Shown in pieces: positions 14,588 through 22,953 of a stretch of DNA of 49,212 nucleotides (position 1 is the stretch's first letter; each line of letters starts with the position of its first letter). The DNA lies in contig DXXM01000024.1 of assembly GCA_019416285.1 (NCBI GenBank), forward strand, positions 1 to 49,212, in the 5' to 3' direction. The notes under the pieces were generated by a model. The model was not told the origin of the DNA, searched no databases, and worked only from the letters and a program-made list of their open reading frames with translations. This stretch comes from Bacteroidales bacterium. Its GTDB lineage: Bacteria > Bacteroidota > Bacteroidia > Bacteroidales > Muribaculaceae. A program made the translations under genes and the position numbers.

Positions 14588-16546
14588 TTACTTGCCGGTG
14601 ACTACAAAGCCGCCGTTGCAGGGAATGGAGATTTTGACCTTACCCTTTTTGTCGGCTTTACATTCCTGAACTTTACCGGTCAGCTTGTCGTCATCGCTGT
14701 AGAGGAGCAGGGATGAGCCGCGCAGCGCCTCCGGGATGTCGACAGACATTTTGACAGGCTCCTTACCGGCATTTACGCCGACCACAAACCATCTGTCACC
14801 GTGACGACGAGCCATCACGACGTAGCGGCCGGGATAACCGTCGATGAAGCGGGTATCATCCCATGTAGTCGGGACGTTTTTCATGAAATCGACCGCCCAG
14901 GCGGGAGCGTCGGTGAGATTATTGGGTGCGAGCGCGAAATGCTGGACCGGGCTCTGGAAGAGCACGGCCGTGGCGAGAGCGAACACGTCGGAAGTGATGC
15001 GGTGCGAGCCCTTGGCTTCATTCTCGCCGTTGTAGTATTTGTTTAGGGCACTGCCGCCGAAGTCCATGCTTCCCACGGCGTTGCGGATATAGGGATGCAG
15101 ACAGGCATTAAGAGCCTCGGCATCGCAACTGCCCTGAGAGAAATGCAGATTCTCGCTCGCAAGCACAGCTTCACTGGCGGCATAGTTGGGATACATGCGT
15201 TCCCAGCCGCGTGGCAGAGTGCAGCCGTGGAACACCACGAGCAGACCATAGTCATTGGCATCGGCGAGGATGTCATGGTAAAGACGCATGGTCTCCTGCT
15301 TGTCGCCGCCAAAGAAATCGACCTTGATACCGCGGATACCGTTTTTCTGCATCCAAGCCATATCCTTGCGTCGCTTCACTATGTCGTTCATAACGCCGCG
15401 GGGTCCCTGGGGCGCGTCATTCCAATGGCCGTTGGAATTATACCACAGGAACAAGTCTACGCCTTTCGACTTGCCGTAACGGGCGAGTTCCTCGATTTTA
15501 TCATAACCAATCTGAGTATCCCAAAGAGCATCCACGAGAACGGTCTCGTAGCCTAAAGCAGCCGAAAAGTCGATGTAGCGCTTCTGTTCCTCGAAATTGC
15601 AGCTCGGATCCATCTTGATAATCCAGCTCCAGGTGCCGCGGCTGCAGTCATACTTCTTCGAAGGCTCGTAGAGAGGATGGAGTACGTCAAATGGCACGGT
15701 AGTCTCTACAATCGGAGCGAGATTGTCGCCGAGAGTGATGGTGCGCCAGGGAGTCAGGCCGGGCAATGCAATTGAGGCTGACGTCGAGCCCCAGCCGTTC
15801 ATTTCGCCAGGCTGCGGATAGGCTATGTCGTAGTATCCGGCAGGATTCCATGCGAGGTGCGAGCCACAGTAATCGCCGGCGATGCCGGTCTCGGAAATGA
15901 GCATCCAGCCCTTGTCGCCGTTACGGAACAGACAGGGGAAGGTGTAGCCCTGACCCCAGCCGTTTTTGCCGGTGGTATCGTCGAGGGTATAGCTTGTCTC
16001 ATAGCTCGGAGATGTACGTGCAAAGCCACCCATAGGGCCGGCCTGTGGGCAGAGAAAGGTGGTGGTGCCGTCGGGCATAGTGAAGCCTGAGGCCTCCGAC
16101 TCAACTATGCAGCAGAGAGTCTCGCCCTGCGGACGTATGCGGTAGCGGAAAGCCATATTGTTGTCGCTCACCTCAAAAATCACGTCGAAAATGGCTTTTC
16201 CGTCGCGGCTGAATGTCAGTTCACGATGATTGGCCTTATAGTCGACATGACTTTTCTTGATATTGGGCAAGCTGTAGGAATCAGTCACAGCTTCTACCTT
16301 TCCGGCATCGGAAATGCTGAGATTATTCCGGAAATCACCGATGTTGGTGTTCAGGCCTAAGGGTGAGGGAAGAATGAAAGCCTTTCCGTCATATCTGACG
16401 GAGTATGTGGGTCTGCCGCCATCGTCGCTGACAGTCACAACCGTCAGTCCGTCCGGGCTGGCAAGTTCATAACTTCCAGCAAATATGGGCTGCGACATCA
16501 GCAAAAGCAGTGCCGGCAGACTCATCTTTGTTTTAATAAAATTCAT
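14588..16546 (-). CDS. GH97 glycoside hydrolase (retaining, alpha-galactosidase/beta-L-arabinopyranosidase type)
   Basis: 652 residues with a Sec signal (LPALLLLMSQPIFAG), so periplasmic or secreted. The GH97 layout is complete: an N-terminal super-sandwich (about 25-290; SPDGLTVVTVSDDG..., MAFRYRI), a (beta/alpha)8 barrel (KYIDFSAALGYETVLVDALWD, GVDLFLWYNSNGHW) and a C-terminal all-beta domain. Asp in GIKVDFFGGDKQ (about 410) aligns with the nucleophile of the retaining subgroup; inverting members lack it. Glutamates in SEAVLASE (459 and 465) are acid/base candidates. Known retaining members act on alpha-galactosides or beta-L-arabinopyranosides, and xylan decorations fit the neighbours. Directly upstream is a perfect inverted repeat reaching the start codon, suggesting an invertible promoter. 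A gap of 224 bases separates it from the preceding enzyme genes. Confidence 0.88.
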   Translation of the reverse strand: MNFIKTKMSLPALLLLMSQPIFAGSYELASPDGLTVVTVSDDGGRPTYSVRYDGKAFILPSPLGLNTNIGDFRNNLSISDAGKVEAVTDSYSLPNIKKSHVDYKANHRELTFSRDGKAIFDVIFEVSDNNMAFRYRIRPQGETLCCIVESEASGFTMPDGTTTFLCPQAGPMGGFARTSPSYETSYTLDDTTGKNGWGQGYTFPCLFRNGDKGWMLISETGIAGDYCGSHLAWNPAGYYDIAYPQPGEMNGWGSTSASIALPGLTPWRTITLGDNLAPIVETTVPFDVLHPLYEPSKKYDCSRGTWSWIIKMDPSCNFEEQKRYIDFSAALGYETVLVDALWDTQIGYDKIEELARYGKSKGVDLFLWYNSNGHWNDAPQGPRGVMNDIVKRRKDMAWMQKNGIRGIKVDFFGGDKQETMRLYHDILADANDYGLLVVFHGCTLPRGWERMYPNYAASEAVLASENLHFSQGSCDAEALNACLHPYIRNAVGSMDFGGSALNKYYNGENEAKGSHRITSDVFALATAVLFQSPVQHFALAPNNLTDAPAWAVDFMKNVPTTWDDTRFIDGYPGRYVVMARRHGDRWFVVGVNAGKEPVKMSVDIPEALRGSSLLLYSDDDKLTGKVQECKADKKGKVKISIPCNGGFVVTGK

Positions 16547-16744
16547 AAGTAACTCTTAAAAATTAAACGCAATATGTTTTTTACAAAGCAACTCCGAAAT
16601 GCTTTTATACTTCCTGCGGTTTTATTCCGGTAAAAATCAAACTGTTCATCGGTCGTTTATAACTATAAACTTCCTCTTCACACTTCGATTTTTCCTCGAA
16701 ATAAACCTCGCATCAAGTATAAATTAATTTTTAAGAGTTACTTA
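16546..16744. repeat. 21-bp perfect inverted repeat flanking 157-bp spacer (candidate invertible promoter)
   Basis: The arms at 16546-16566 and 16724-16744 are exact reverse complements (core CTCTTAAAAAT / ATTTTTAAGAG). The left arm abuts the GH97 coding sequence and includes the A of its ATG, so the leader sequence would be restored in either orientation. Read toward GH97, the spacer contains TTGCTTTG, one mismatch from TAnnTTTG, close to the left arm (about 16580-16587). It also contains the smaller dyad GTTTATA-AC-TATAAAC (16654-16669). No target-site duplication is seen, which speaks against a MITE. No recombinase gene is in the window, so inversion would act in trans. Confidence 0.6.
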
Positions 16745-16770
16745 ATAATAACTGGTTTATATATTTTCCC

Positions 16771-18252
16771 TTAAAAATTCCCTACAAAATACTTTTTGCC
16801 ACCGCTGATATAGAAACCGGGAGCAAGATTTTCGGATTCAATAGAGTCGGCAACTCTGCGTCCGGCGAGATCATAGACCACCTGCGATGCCGAAGGCTCC
16901 TGAACCACTGTCTTAATCCCGGAATCCTCATAGGGACTGGTGTTGGTGGCAAACACATGCTTGATGTGGATAGGACGGTTGCCGTAGCCCCAGAAACCGA
17001 CGCGATAGACCTCGGCGGTGTTGAGAGGCGTAATTCCTGTGGGCAGATTCTTCATCATGCCGGCGAGTTCAGCCACAATAAGTTTGCCGCCGCTGAATTT
17101 TGAGGCATAGGGTACCTCCCAATAGCTTGCCGTATCAAACACCTTGAACTCCACGCCATCGCAGTCATCTTCGTTTAGCTCCGCCACAATATATTTATAA
17201 CCCGAGAGGTCAATGGGTACGTCATATTGCCAGCCACCGAAACCGTACATGCCGGCCTGAAACACGCCTGTGGCCACATCGAAACTTCCGTTTTCCCAAA
17301 TACGAGGATTGAACTGATTTAAGTCGAACACGAAATCACCTTCCGAGGGATTCGGTGTAGGGATGAAAGGAATCTCCTCCGAATATTCCACTTTCGGATC
17401 AGAAATACCCATAGTGGCAAGCATCTCGGTGGCGTAGCGGCAACCGAGCACACGGTAGCCATGGGCAGTGAAGTGAAGTGCATCGCCTTTCTGCGGAAGG
17501 TTGGCGGCCGAGACCACGCGGGCGGTGGGAAGAGTTTTGGGCAGAGAATTGATAATCGGGTTCATGCCGCCGCAACAGCCGCCCATGTCAGGCGTGACAA
17601 GCTCTCCAGCGAGCAGAGGTATAGAGTTGGGCGCCAGTCCGAGGTCGTTGAGAATATCATCGTAGACTTTTTTCACTTTCGACGGCCAGTTGACGTCGCC
17701 GTTGTTTGATTCACCCTGATGCAGAAGTATCCCCTTTATCACACCGCTTTTCTGCGCGATGCGTGCGCACTGAATAAGGCGCGTATAGGGATGGTTGTCA
17801 TACTCCCGCATGAAGGCTTTGAACCAGTCGGCTTCCTTTTCAAGTTCGGCCGGCTTGAAATCCTTGTCGAGATGCTCAATCCTGCAACCGCCTACCGCCA
17901 CGGGTATCACTCCGACGGTGACATTTTCCGGAAGGTTGGCAACCATCGTACGACCGAAATAATCCATCGGAGTCAGGCCGGTGTTCTGACGGACAAGAGG
18001 AGGAGTGGCCGTGTACCACTCTCCTATCCTGCGCAACGGATTTGAGAAATCGGCTGTAGCCATAACACTGAACCGGTCAGGCACACCGGCGCGGTCGACA
18101 GGCTCCACAGGAGCGTTGCCCTCCATGTTGGACTGTCCGATACAGAGATAAATATGAAAATTCTCGTTCTGAGCCTGCATCGGAAGCGATGTCCCGGCCA
18201 CAACAAATAAAGTGGCCAATATATTTCTGATTGATTTCATTACATTTTCCAT
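16771..18252 (-). CDS. CE6/sialate O-acetylesterase-type carbohydrate esterase with C-terminal module
   Basis: 493 residues, secreted (MKSIRNILATLFVVAGTSLPMQAQ). The SGNH-like catalytic domain (about 30-285) shows the nucleophile in YLCIGQSNMEG (Ser about 41), the oxyanion motif GGCRIEH, HQGESN, and the Asp-x-x-His pair in DALHF (about 257 and 260). These are the signatures of the SASA/CE6 family, which deacetylates xylan or other O-acetylated glycans. A separate module at about 302-440 is homologous to the C-terminal module of the adjacent GH5, and a short tail (VVYDLAGRRV...PGFYISGGKKYFV) resembles a secretion/sorting tail. The start region is a 29-bp tandem duplicate of the sequence just upstream; translation could also begin at the internal ATG four codons later. 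Confidence 0.85.
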   Translation of the reverse strand: MENVMKSIRNILATLFVVAGTSLPMQAQNENFHIYLCIGQSNMEGNAPVEPVDRAGVPDRFSVMATADFSNPLRRIGEWYTATPPLVRQNTGLTPMDYFGRTMVANLPENVTVGVIPVAVGGCRIEHLDKDFKPAELEKEADWFKAFMREYDNHPYTRLIQCARIAQKSGVIKGILLHQGESNNGDVNWPSKVKKVYDDILNDLGLAPNSIPLLAGELVTPDMGGCCGGMNPIINSLPKTLPTARVVSAANLPQKGDALHFTAHGYRVLGCRYATEMLATMGISDPKVEYSEEIPFIPTPNPSEGDFVFDLNQFNPRIWENGSFDVATGVFQAGMYGFGGWQYDVPIDLSGYKYIVAELNEDDCDGVEFKVFDTASYWEVPYASKFSGGKLIVAELAGMMKNLPTGITPLNTAEVYRVGFWGYGNRPIHIKHVFATNTSPYEDSGIKTVVQEPSASQVVYDLAGRRVADSIESENLAPGFYISGGKKYFVGNF

Positions 18253-18281
18253 TTTTTAATTGATTTCATTACATTCTCCAT
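18224..18281 (-). repeat. 29-bp tandem duplication at the CE6-type start codon
   Basis: On the minus strand, 18281-18253 and 18252-18224 are two adjacent copies (26 of 29 identical), each starting ATGGA(G/A)AATGTAATG. The second copy supplies the start of the esterase gene. Because 29 is not a multiple of three, the first copy opens a different frame. Confidence 0.8.
18240..18281 (-). CDS. 13-residue leader peptide ORF, hypothetical
   Basis: The first copy of the 29-bp duplication reads MENVMKSIKKWKM and stops at TAA 18240-18242, inside the start region of the CE6-type gene and out of frame with it. Its ATG is three bases after the GH5 stop codon, ideal for translational coupling. Ribosomes finishing GH5 could translate it and re-initiate on the esterase, or compete with that start. 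Whether it is translated is unknown. Confidence 0.35.
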   Translation of the reverse strand: MENVMKSIKKWKM

Positions 18282-18284
18282 CTT

Positions 18285-20342
18285 TTAAAAGGTAACAGAT
18301 ACCTTACGTCCGCCGACGATATAGATACCCGGCATCAGTCCGCTCAGGGCTTCATCAGTGTTCACAGCCGTTTTAAGTCTGACGCCCTGCATATTGTAGA
18401 CATCCACGAGGGTATTTTCAGGCGCGATGACATCGCGGATTGCACTCTCTCCGTCTGGGCTGTCGCTGAAATATACACGTGAAATCCGGAAAGGCGCATT
18501 TCCGAGTGACCAGAAGCCTACAATGTAGATGTGGGAGGGGTCTAGCTTACGGCCATTCTCCGATTTCATATTGGCGAGCTCGATTACCGCGCGGCCTTTG
18601 TTGCCGAAATCAACCATCGCGGGGTCAGTCCAGTAATCGTTCTTGTCAAAAACGCGGAACGACACTCCGGCTCTGTTCTCGCCCTCCATCTCCGCAATCA
18701 GATAGCGGAACTGCGAGAGGTCAAGACCGGAACCGTATCTCCAGCCCGCAAAACCGTATTGGCCGGTCTGTATGGTGTTAGTGGAGGCGTCGAAAGAGCC
18801 CGTTTCCCATATCGACGGATTGAGATAGCCGTTAACCATCGGGAAATAGGTGGACTCGAAATGTATATCCAGCGTTTTGCTCTCGCCATTGACGGAATAA
18901 GTGACCGTAGCGTCGGTCGAGCCTGCTTTATGGGCGCTGAAAGTTCCGTCATTCCATGATACTACCGAAGGATCCGCCACGCTGACCTCAACCGCATCCT
19001 GAAGATTGAGCTGATAGCCGTCGGCATAATCGGCCACGAGCGCTGCGCTCACCGAACTTCCGGGCATTATCACACACTCACGTCCATCGCCGCTGAGCGG
19101 TTTGGATAGAGCGAGCTTTATCTCATAGTCGGAGGAGAGCTTGTCGCCCGCATACTCTTTGTACCAGTGATAGACCGGCCAGGGGCATGCCTCCGGGTCA
19201 GTGAGCACCGTAGGCTGCGCACCGGCCGCAGGCTCGGACTTAAAAGCCGAGAGATATTCGCAGCCGGTAAATATCAGCCAGCTGACATTTCCGGTTCTGT
19301 CGGCAAGAACCTTGAAATTACCGCCGAAGCCTTCGCCAAGCATCTGACCGGTGATACTCTTACCCCAGGAGGCATCGTATTTCGACGGCGCCCAGTCCAT
19401 TTCCGTCACCATCACAGGAGCTATGTCGGCCACAGGGCTAATCTGAGCCTTCCATCCGGCGGCAAACGATTCAAAACCGCCGCCGTAGCTGCCTCCGAGT
19501 TCATGGCTCGGCTCAATGGCGTCGCTTCCGTACCATCCGGGATAGACGTGGACGGCATAGCCGATATTGTCACCCTTGACAGGATATTTTGCAAAACCGG
19601 CATATTGCGACTGATAGCCGGTGCCGGGAATCCACAGGATATTCTCGCAGCCGTTGCCGCGCATGAGGTCGACAATCTCCTGAAAATATGCCGTCAGATT
19701 TCTGAAACAGCCGTCGGTGTTTGAACCGAACTGTCCGTCGGTACCCTTGATGTTGACCGGCTCGTTGGCGAGCTCAAACATGATGTAGGGATTGTTTTTC
19801 AGTTTCGGCTGCGTCGATACATATCCCCACACACGTTTGAGATATTTGTGATAGCTGTCCCCTATCTCAATTTTCTCGGGACACACTCCCGGCGGACGCA
19901 TCACGACATAAAGGCCCTTGGATATGGCATATTCCGCCATAGGGATAAAAACCTGCGCGAGATATGTGCGGAAACGGTTGAAATCGAAGGCCGAGATGTC
20001 GTTCTCGCCCGTGGTGGCGACGCCGGGGGTATTGGACCAGTAGGGATCCATGTGGAGACGGATGAAATTCATCTTCCACCCGGCATCAAGGAGCTCGTCG
20101 ATTTTTTGCTTGTTGTACTCCAGGCAACCGTTGACATTATAGTCAGTCCACTTGGTTCCGCGTTCATTGAACCACGGACTATAGGTTTGAGCGAAGCCAT
20201 GGAGATTGACCACGTTGCCGTCCTCATCCGTGAGATAACGGCCGTCGACATGTAGCGCCGACATTTTCATACCGGGCCATGCCCACGAGGAGGTCGCCAC
20301 GAGCATGACGATGACTGATGTAAGTAAGCGAAGTTTTCCCAT
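18285..20342 (-). CDS. GH5 endo-glycanase with bacterial Ig-like and C-terminal module
   Basis: 685 residues, signal peptide MGKLRLLTSVIVMLVATSSWA. The GH5 (beta/alpha)8 domain spans about 25-400: LHGFAQTYSPWFNERG, acid/base Glu in FELANEP (about 194), HVYPGW, and nucleophile Glu in VMVTEMDW (about 314). An Ig-like linker (about 420-495) precedes a module (about 499-640) homologous to that of the neighbouring CE6-type esterase, and a tail VYNMQGVRL...PGIYIVGGRK. GH5 members cut beta-glucans, mannans, xylans or glucuronoarabinoxylan; the subfamily cannot be set here, but location among arabinoxylan debranching enzymes favours a xylan-related target. It lies eight bases after the GH43 stop in the same operon. 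Confidence 0.85.
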   Translation of the reverse strand: MGKLRLLTSVIVMLVATSSWAWPGMKMSALHVDGRYLTDEDGNVVNLHGFAQTYSPWFNERGTKWTDYNVNGCLEYNKQKIDELLDAGWKMNFIRLHMDPYWSNTPGVATTGENDISAFDFNRFRTYLAQVFIPMAEYAISKGLYVVMRPPGVCPEKIEIGDSYHKYLKRVWGYVSTQPKLKNNPYIMFELANEPVNIKGTDGQFGSNTDGCFRNLTAYFQEIVDLMRGNGCENILWIPGTGYQSQYAGFAKYPVKGDNIGYAVHVYPGWYGSDAIEPSHELGGSYGGGFESFAAGWKAQISPVADIAPVMVTEMDWAPSKYDASWGKSITGQMLGEGFGGNFKVLADRTGNVSWLIFTGCEYLSAFKSEPAAGAQPTVLTDPEACPWPVYHWYKEYAGDKLSSDYEIKLALSKPLSGDGRECVIMPGSSVSAALVADYADGYQLNLQDAVEVSVADPSVVSWNDGTFSAHKAGSTDATVTYSVNGESKTLDIHFESTYFPMVNGYLNPSIWETGSFDASTNTIQTGQYGFAGWRYGSGLDLSQFRYLIAEMEGENRAGVSFRVFDKNDYWTDPAMVDFGNKGRAVIELANMKSENGRKLDPSHIYIVGFWSLGNAPFRISRVYFSDSPDGESAIRDVIAPENTLVDVYNMQGVRLKTAVNTDEALSGLMPGIYIVGGRKVSVTF

Positions 20343-20350
20343 ATTAGAAT

Positions 20351-21733
20351 CTATTTAAAATTCCAGTAATCGATATTGAAAAGTTTAGGACCCTTGCGGC
20401 CTCTGAATACGAAATATATGTCGTGGACGCCGGGAATTTCCGCGAGGGCCCGGGTCTCAATGTATTTCCACTCTTCCCAGCCGCCGGTGCCGGAGACATC
20501 CATAAGAGCGGCGAGTTCACCGTCGGGAGCATCGACTCTCACCTCTATCCGGCCGCCGCGCAGAGCGCTCGCAACCGAGGCTCCGAACACCGCCGGGTCT
20601 CCGCTTCCGAAATTGACATTATTGACACGTATATAATCCCCGTCATGAATATCCGATACATAAACTCCACTGCGTGCATTGGGCTCAACCCTCACACCCT
20701 GCGACCACGCCATAGTTTCGGCCTCGACACGTTTGTAAGGGTCAAGATACCCCACGGGGGCGACGCCGCCGTCGGTAGGCATTATGATGGGGAAAGTGCC
20801 GTCGGGCTTATAGCTGAACTCCTCCACAGCGATACTGCGGCCAAAACCGCCGCCATGCGGGAGTTTGCCGGTGTGATAGAAGAAATATGAACGCCCTTTG
20901 TAGTCCGTCACACCGCAGTGGTTGGTGAAAGAACCCGTGTCGGACAGCGGCATAATCTCACCCATGTATCTCCACGGTCCTGTCGGGCTGTCGCTCATAG
21001 AATAAGCGATGTGTTCAGGCACTCCTCCAGCGGCATAGAGTAGATAATATTTGTCACCGCGCCTGTAGAACCACGGGCCTTCGGTGTACATATCCTTATA
21101 TTTAATGTCTTTCACACGTTCTTTAGGACCTGGAGCACCGAAACCCTCTACTGTCTGCACCACTTTGCAGACTTCGCCGTCAAACGACACCATGTCTTTG
21201 TTGAGTTTCACATAGTAAATCTCAGGATTGCCCCAGTAGAGATATGCCTGACCGTCGTCATCAATGAAAACGGTCGGATCTATGTAATCCCAACTTCCGT
21301 CGACAAGCGGACGCCCGATTGCATCGCGGAAAGGTCCGACTGGAGTATCACCAACGGCCACGCCGATTGCCATGGCATTTGTGAGTTTTGAGTGGAGCGG
21401 CACATAGAAGTAGAATTTGCCGTCGCGCTCAATGCACTGCGGAGCCCATGCGCGGTCATCAGCCCACTCGAAATCCTCTATTGCAAGTGGCGAACCATGG
21501 TCAGTCCAGTTGACCATATCGGTTGTGGAATAGACGCGCCACTCCTGCATCCAGAAGAAATCGGCGCCGTCCTCGTCATGGCCGGTATAGACATAGAGCG
21601 TGTCGTTGTGGACCATCGGGGCCGGATCGGTGGTGAAATTGGTCTGCACCACCGGATTTATCGCGGCTGCCGCAAGCGGGCAAGCGAGCGCGAGTGCCAG
21701 AGGCAATGAGATTCTGAGGCTATCGGTTTTCAT
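20351..21733 (-). CDS. GH43 arabinofuranosidase/xylosidase with CBM6-type domain (paralogue A)
   Basis: 460 residues with signal peptide (LPLALALACPLAAAA). The five-blade GH43 domain shows catalytic base Asp in FTTDPAPM (about 36), the pKa-modulating Asp in YIDPTVFIDDDGQAYLYWGNP and acid Glu in YTEGPWFYRRGD (about 218). After RVEAETMAWSQGVRVE a CBM6-like beta-sandwich fills the C-terminus (about 335-460). This GH43+CBM6 layout is common in arabinoxylan arabinofuranohydrolases and xylosidases. Its start overlaps the 3' end of the esterase gene by 14 bases, indicating coupled translation. A close relative is encoded at 22954-24285 on the other side of that esterase, suggesting duplication. Confidence 0.9.
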   Translation of the reverse strand: MKTDSLRISLPLALALACPLAAAAINPVVQTNFTTDPAPMVHNDTLYVYTGHDEDGADFFWMQEWRVYSTTDMVNWTDHGSPLAIEDFEWADDRAWAPQCIERDGKFYFYVPLHSKLTNAMAIGVAVGDTPVGPFRDAIGRPLVDGSWDYIDPTVFIDDDGQAYLYWGNPEIYYVKLNKDMVSFDGEVCKVVQTVEGFGAPGPKERVKDIKYKDMYTEGPWFYRRGDKYYLLYAAGGVPEHIAYSMSDSPTGPWRYMGEIMPLSDTGSFTNHCGVTDYKGRSYFFYHTGKLPHGGGFGRSIAVEEFSYKPDGTFPIIMPTDGGVAPVGYLDPYKRVEAETMAWSQGVRVEPNARSGVYVSDIHDGDYIRVNNVNFGSGDPAVFGASVASALRGGRIEVRVDAPDGELAALMDVSGTGGWEEWKYIETRALAEIPGVHDIYFVFRGRKGPKLFNIDYWNFK

Positions 21734-22895
21734 AGGCTACGTTTTCTTTCTGTCTGAAAATGAGCGGAAGAAATTCATTGAGACATCTGCGCCAGGTGAG
21801 CCATTCGTGGTGTGTGCCCTCGGAAGCATAGTAGGTGTGGCGGATGCCGGCGTCTGTCAGTGCTTTACTAATTTTGTCACTGCCGAAATTCTCTTCGGTA
21901 CCCATGCCGAGGAAGAATGTATGCACTCTGGAGTTAAAAGAGTCCGCATCGGTGAAAATGCCGTTGTAGGCGTTTTCAATACCGTCGGCAAGGAAGAATA
22001 GCGCTCCGCTGAATGAGCCGATGTGCGCAAAGCGGTCGAGATTTCGTAGAGTGGTCTGAAATGTCTCGTGACCGCCCCACGACAGGCCTGCCATAGCCCG
22101 GTTATCGCGGTCGGTACGGGTACGGAATGTACTGTCGATATATGGAATCAGTTCGTTAAGCATTATCGGGGTGAAAGACGCGCCGAACTCGTCGCGTGTC
22201 TCACCGGGACGGGCTCCGAAGATGTAGCCGCAGTTACCGTAGTCCATAACCACAATCATAGGCACACACTTTCCGGCGGCAATCTGATTATCAAGTATAT
22301 CGGCCATACGTCCCTGCTGGTGCCAACCGCGCTCATCCTCCCCCATTCCGTGCTGGAGATAAAGCACAGGGTAGCGGCGCGAGGGCTCCTGCTCATATTC
22401 AGCCGGAGTGTAGACGAAGCAGCGGCGCTGTGACTTCTCGATGTCAGAATAGTAGCGGCACTCGCGCACCTGACCGTGAGCAATATCCTTGTTGAAGGTA
22501 TAATAGGCGGCGGTGACGGCATCCTCGGGAATCTCTATGCCTCCCGACATGCGTCCGCAGCCATAGAAAGCCTCGCTTGACGGGTCAATCACGCTCACAC
22601 CGTCGACAACTATGAAATAGTAGTGGAATCCGACCACGAGGGGCTGCGTCACAGCCGACCACCAGCCATCGCTGTCGCGCTCCATGTCGTATTTCCGGCC
22701 GCAGATGTCAACCTTGACATCACGGGCCTCAGGAGCATGGATACGGAAGTGAGCACGGTTGGCGGTATCGACTTTCGGGTACTGTGCCTCGGGTATATTG
22801 GTGGTAGCCGCGACAGCCTCGATGCCCCCGGCGTTTAAGAATTGACCGCACGAGAGCAGTGCGGTCAAAACAAGTCCTATAATCGGTTTATTCAT
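21720..22895 (-). CDS. CE1-type esterase (feruloyl/acetyl xylan esterase-like) with N-terminal E-set domain
   Basis: 391 residues from ATG 22893-22895, beginning MNKPIIGLVLTALLSCGQF. ALLSC is a possible lipobox, so it may be a lipoprotein. An Ig/CBM48-like domain (about 35-130; HFRIHAPEARDVKVDICG) precedes an alpha/beta-hydrolase domain with RYPVLYLQHGMGEDERGW and nucleophile Ser in GLSWGG (about 272); the His is probably in THHEW near the end. This two-domain form is the esterase D/CE1 group found in xylan PULs, removing ferulate or acetyl from arabinoxylan. The longer frame from 22928 lacks a good signal start. The gene overlaps the following GH43 by 14 bases. Confidence 0.85.
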   Translation of the reverse strand: MNKPIIGLVLTALLSCGQFLNAGGIEAVAATTNIPEAQYPKVDTANRAHFRIHAPEARDVKVDICGRKYDMERDSDGWWSAVTQPLVVGFHYYFIVVDGVSVIDPSSEAFYGCGRMSGGIEIPEDAVTAAYYTFNKDIAHGQVRECRYYSDIEKSQRRCFVYTPAEYEQEPSRRYPVLYLQHGMGEDERGWHQQGRMADILDNQIAAGKCVPMIVVMDYGNCGYIFGARPGETRDEFGASFTPIMLNELIPYIDSTFRTRTDRDNRAMAGLSWGGHETFQTTLRNLDRFAHIGSFSGALFFLADGIENAYNGIFTDADSFNSRVHTFFLGMGTEENFGSDKISKALTDAGIRHTYYASEGTHHEWLTWRRCLNEFLPLIFRQKENVAYENR

Positions 22896-22953
22896 GATAC
22901 GGATATTTTTAAGAGCGGTTAATGACAAGAGTCATCCATCTCTCTTATCTTAT

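Noticed and set aside
16546..16744. Reading the inverted repeat unit as a MITE
   Set aside because: No target-site duplication is seen (ATTC before, ATAA after), no second copy was noticed, and one arm coincides exactly with a start codon. Not fully excluded; a genome search would decide.
22905..22915. ATTTTTAAGAG upstream of the CE1-type esterase as another arm of the inverted repeat at 16546-16744
   Set aside because: Only 11 bases match and there is no second arm nearby, so it is not an invertible unit.
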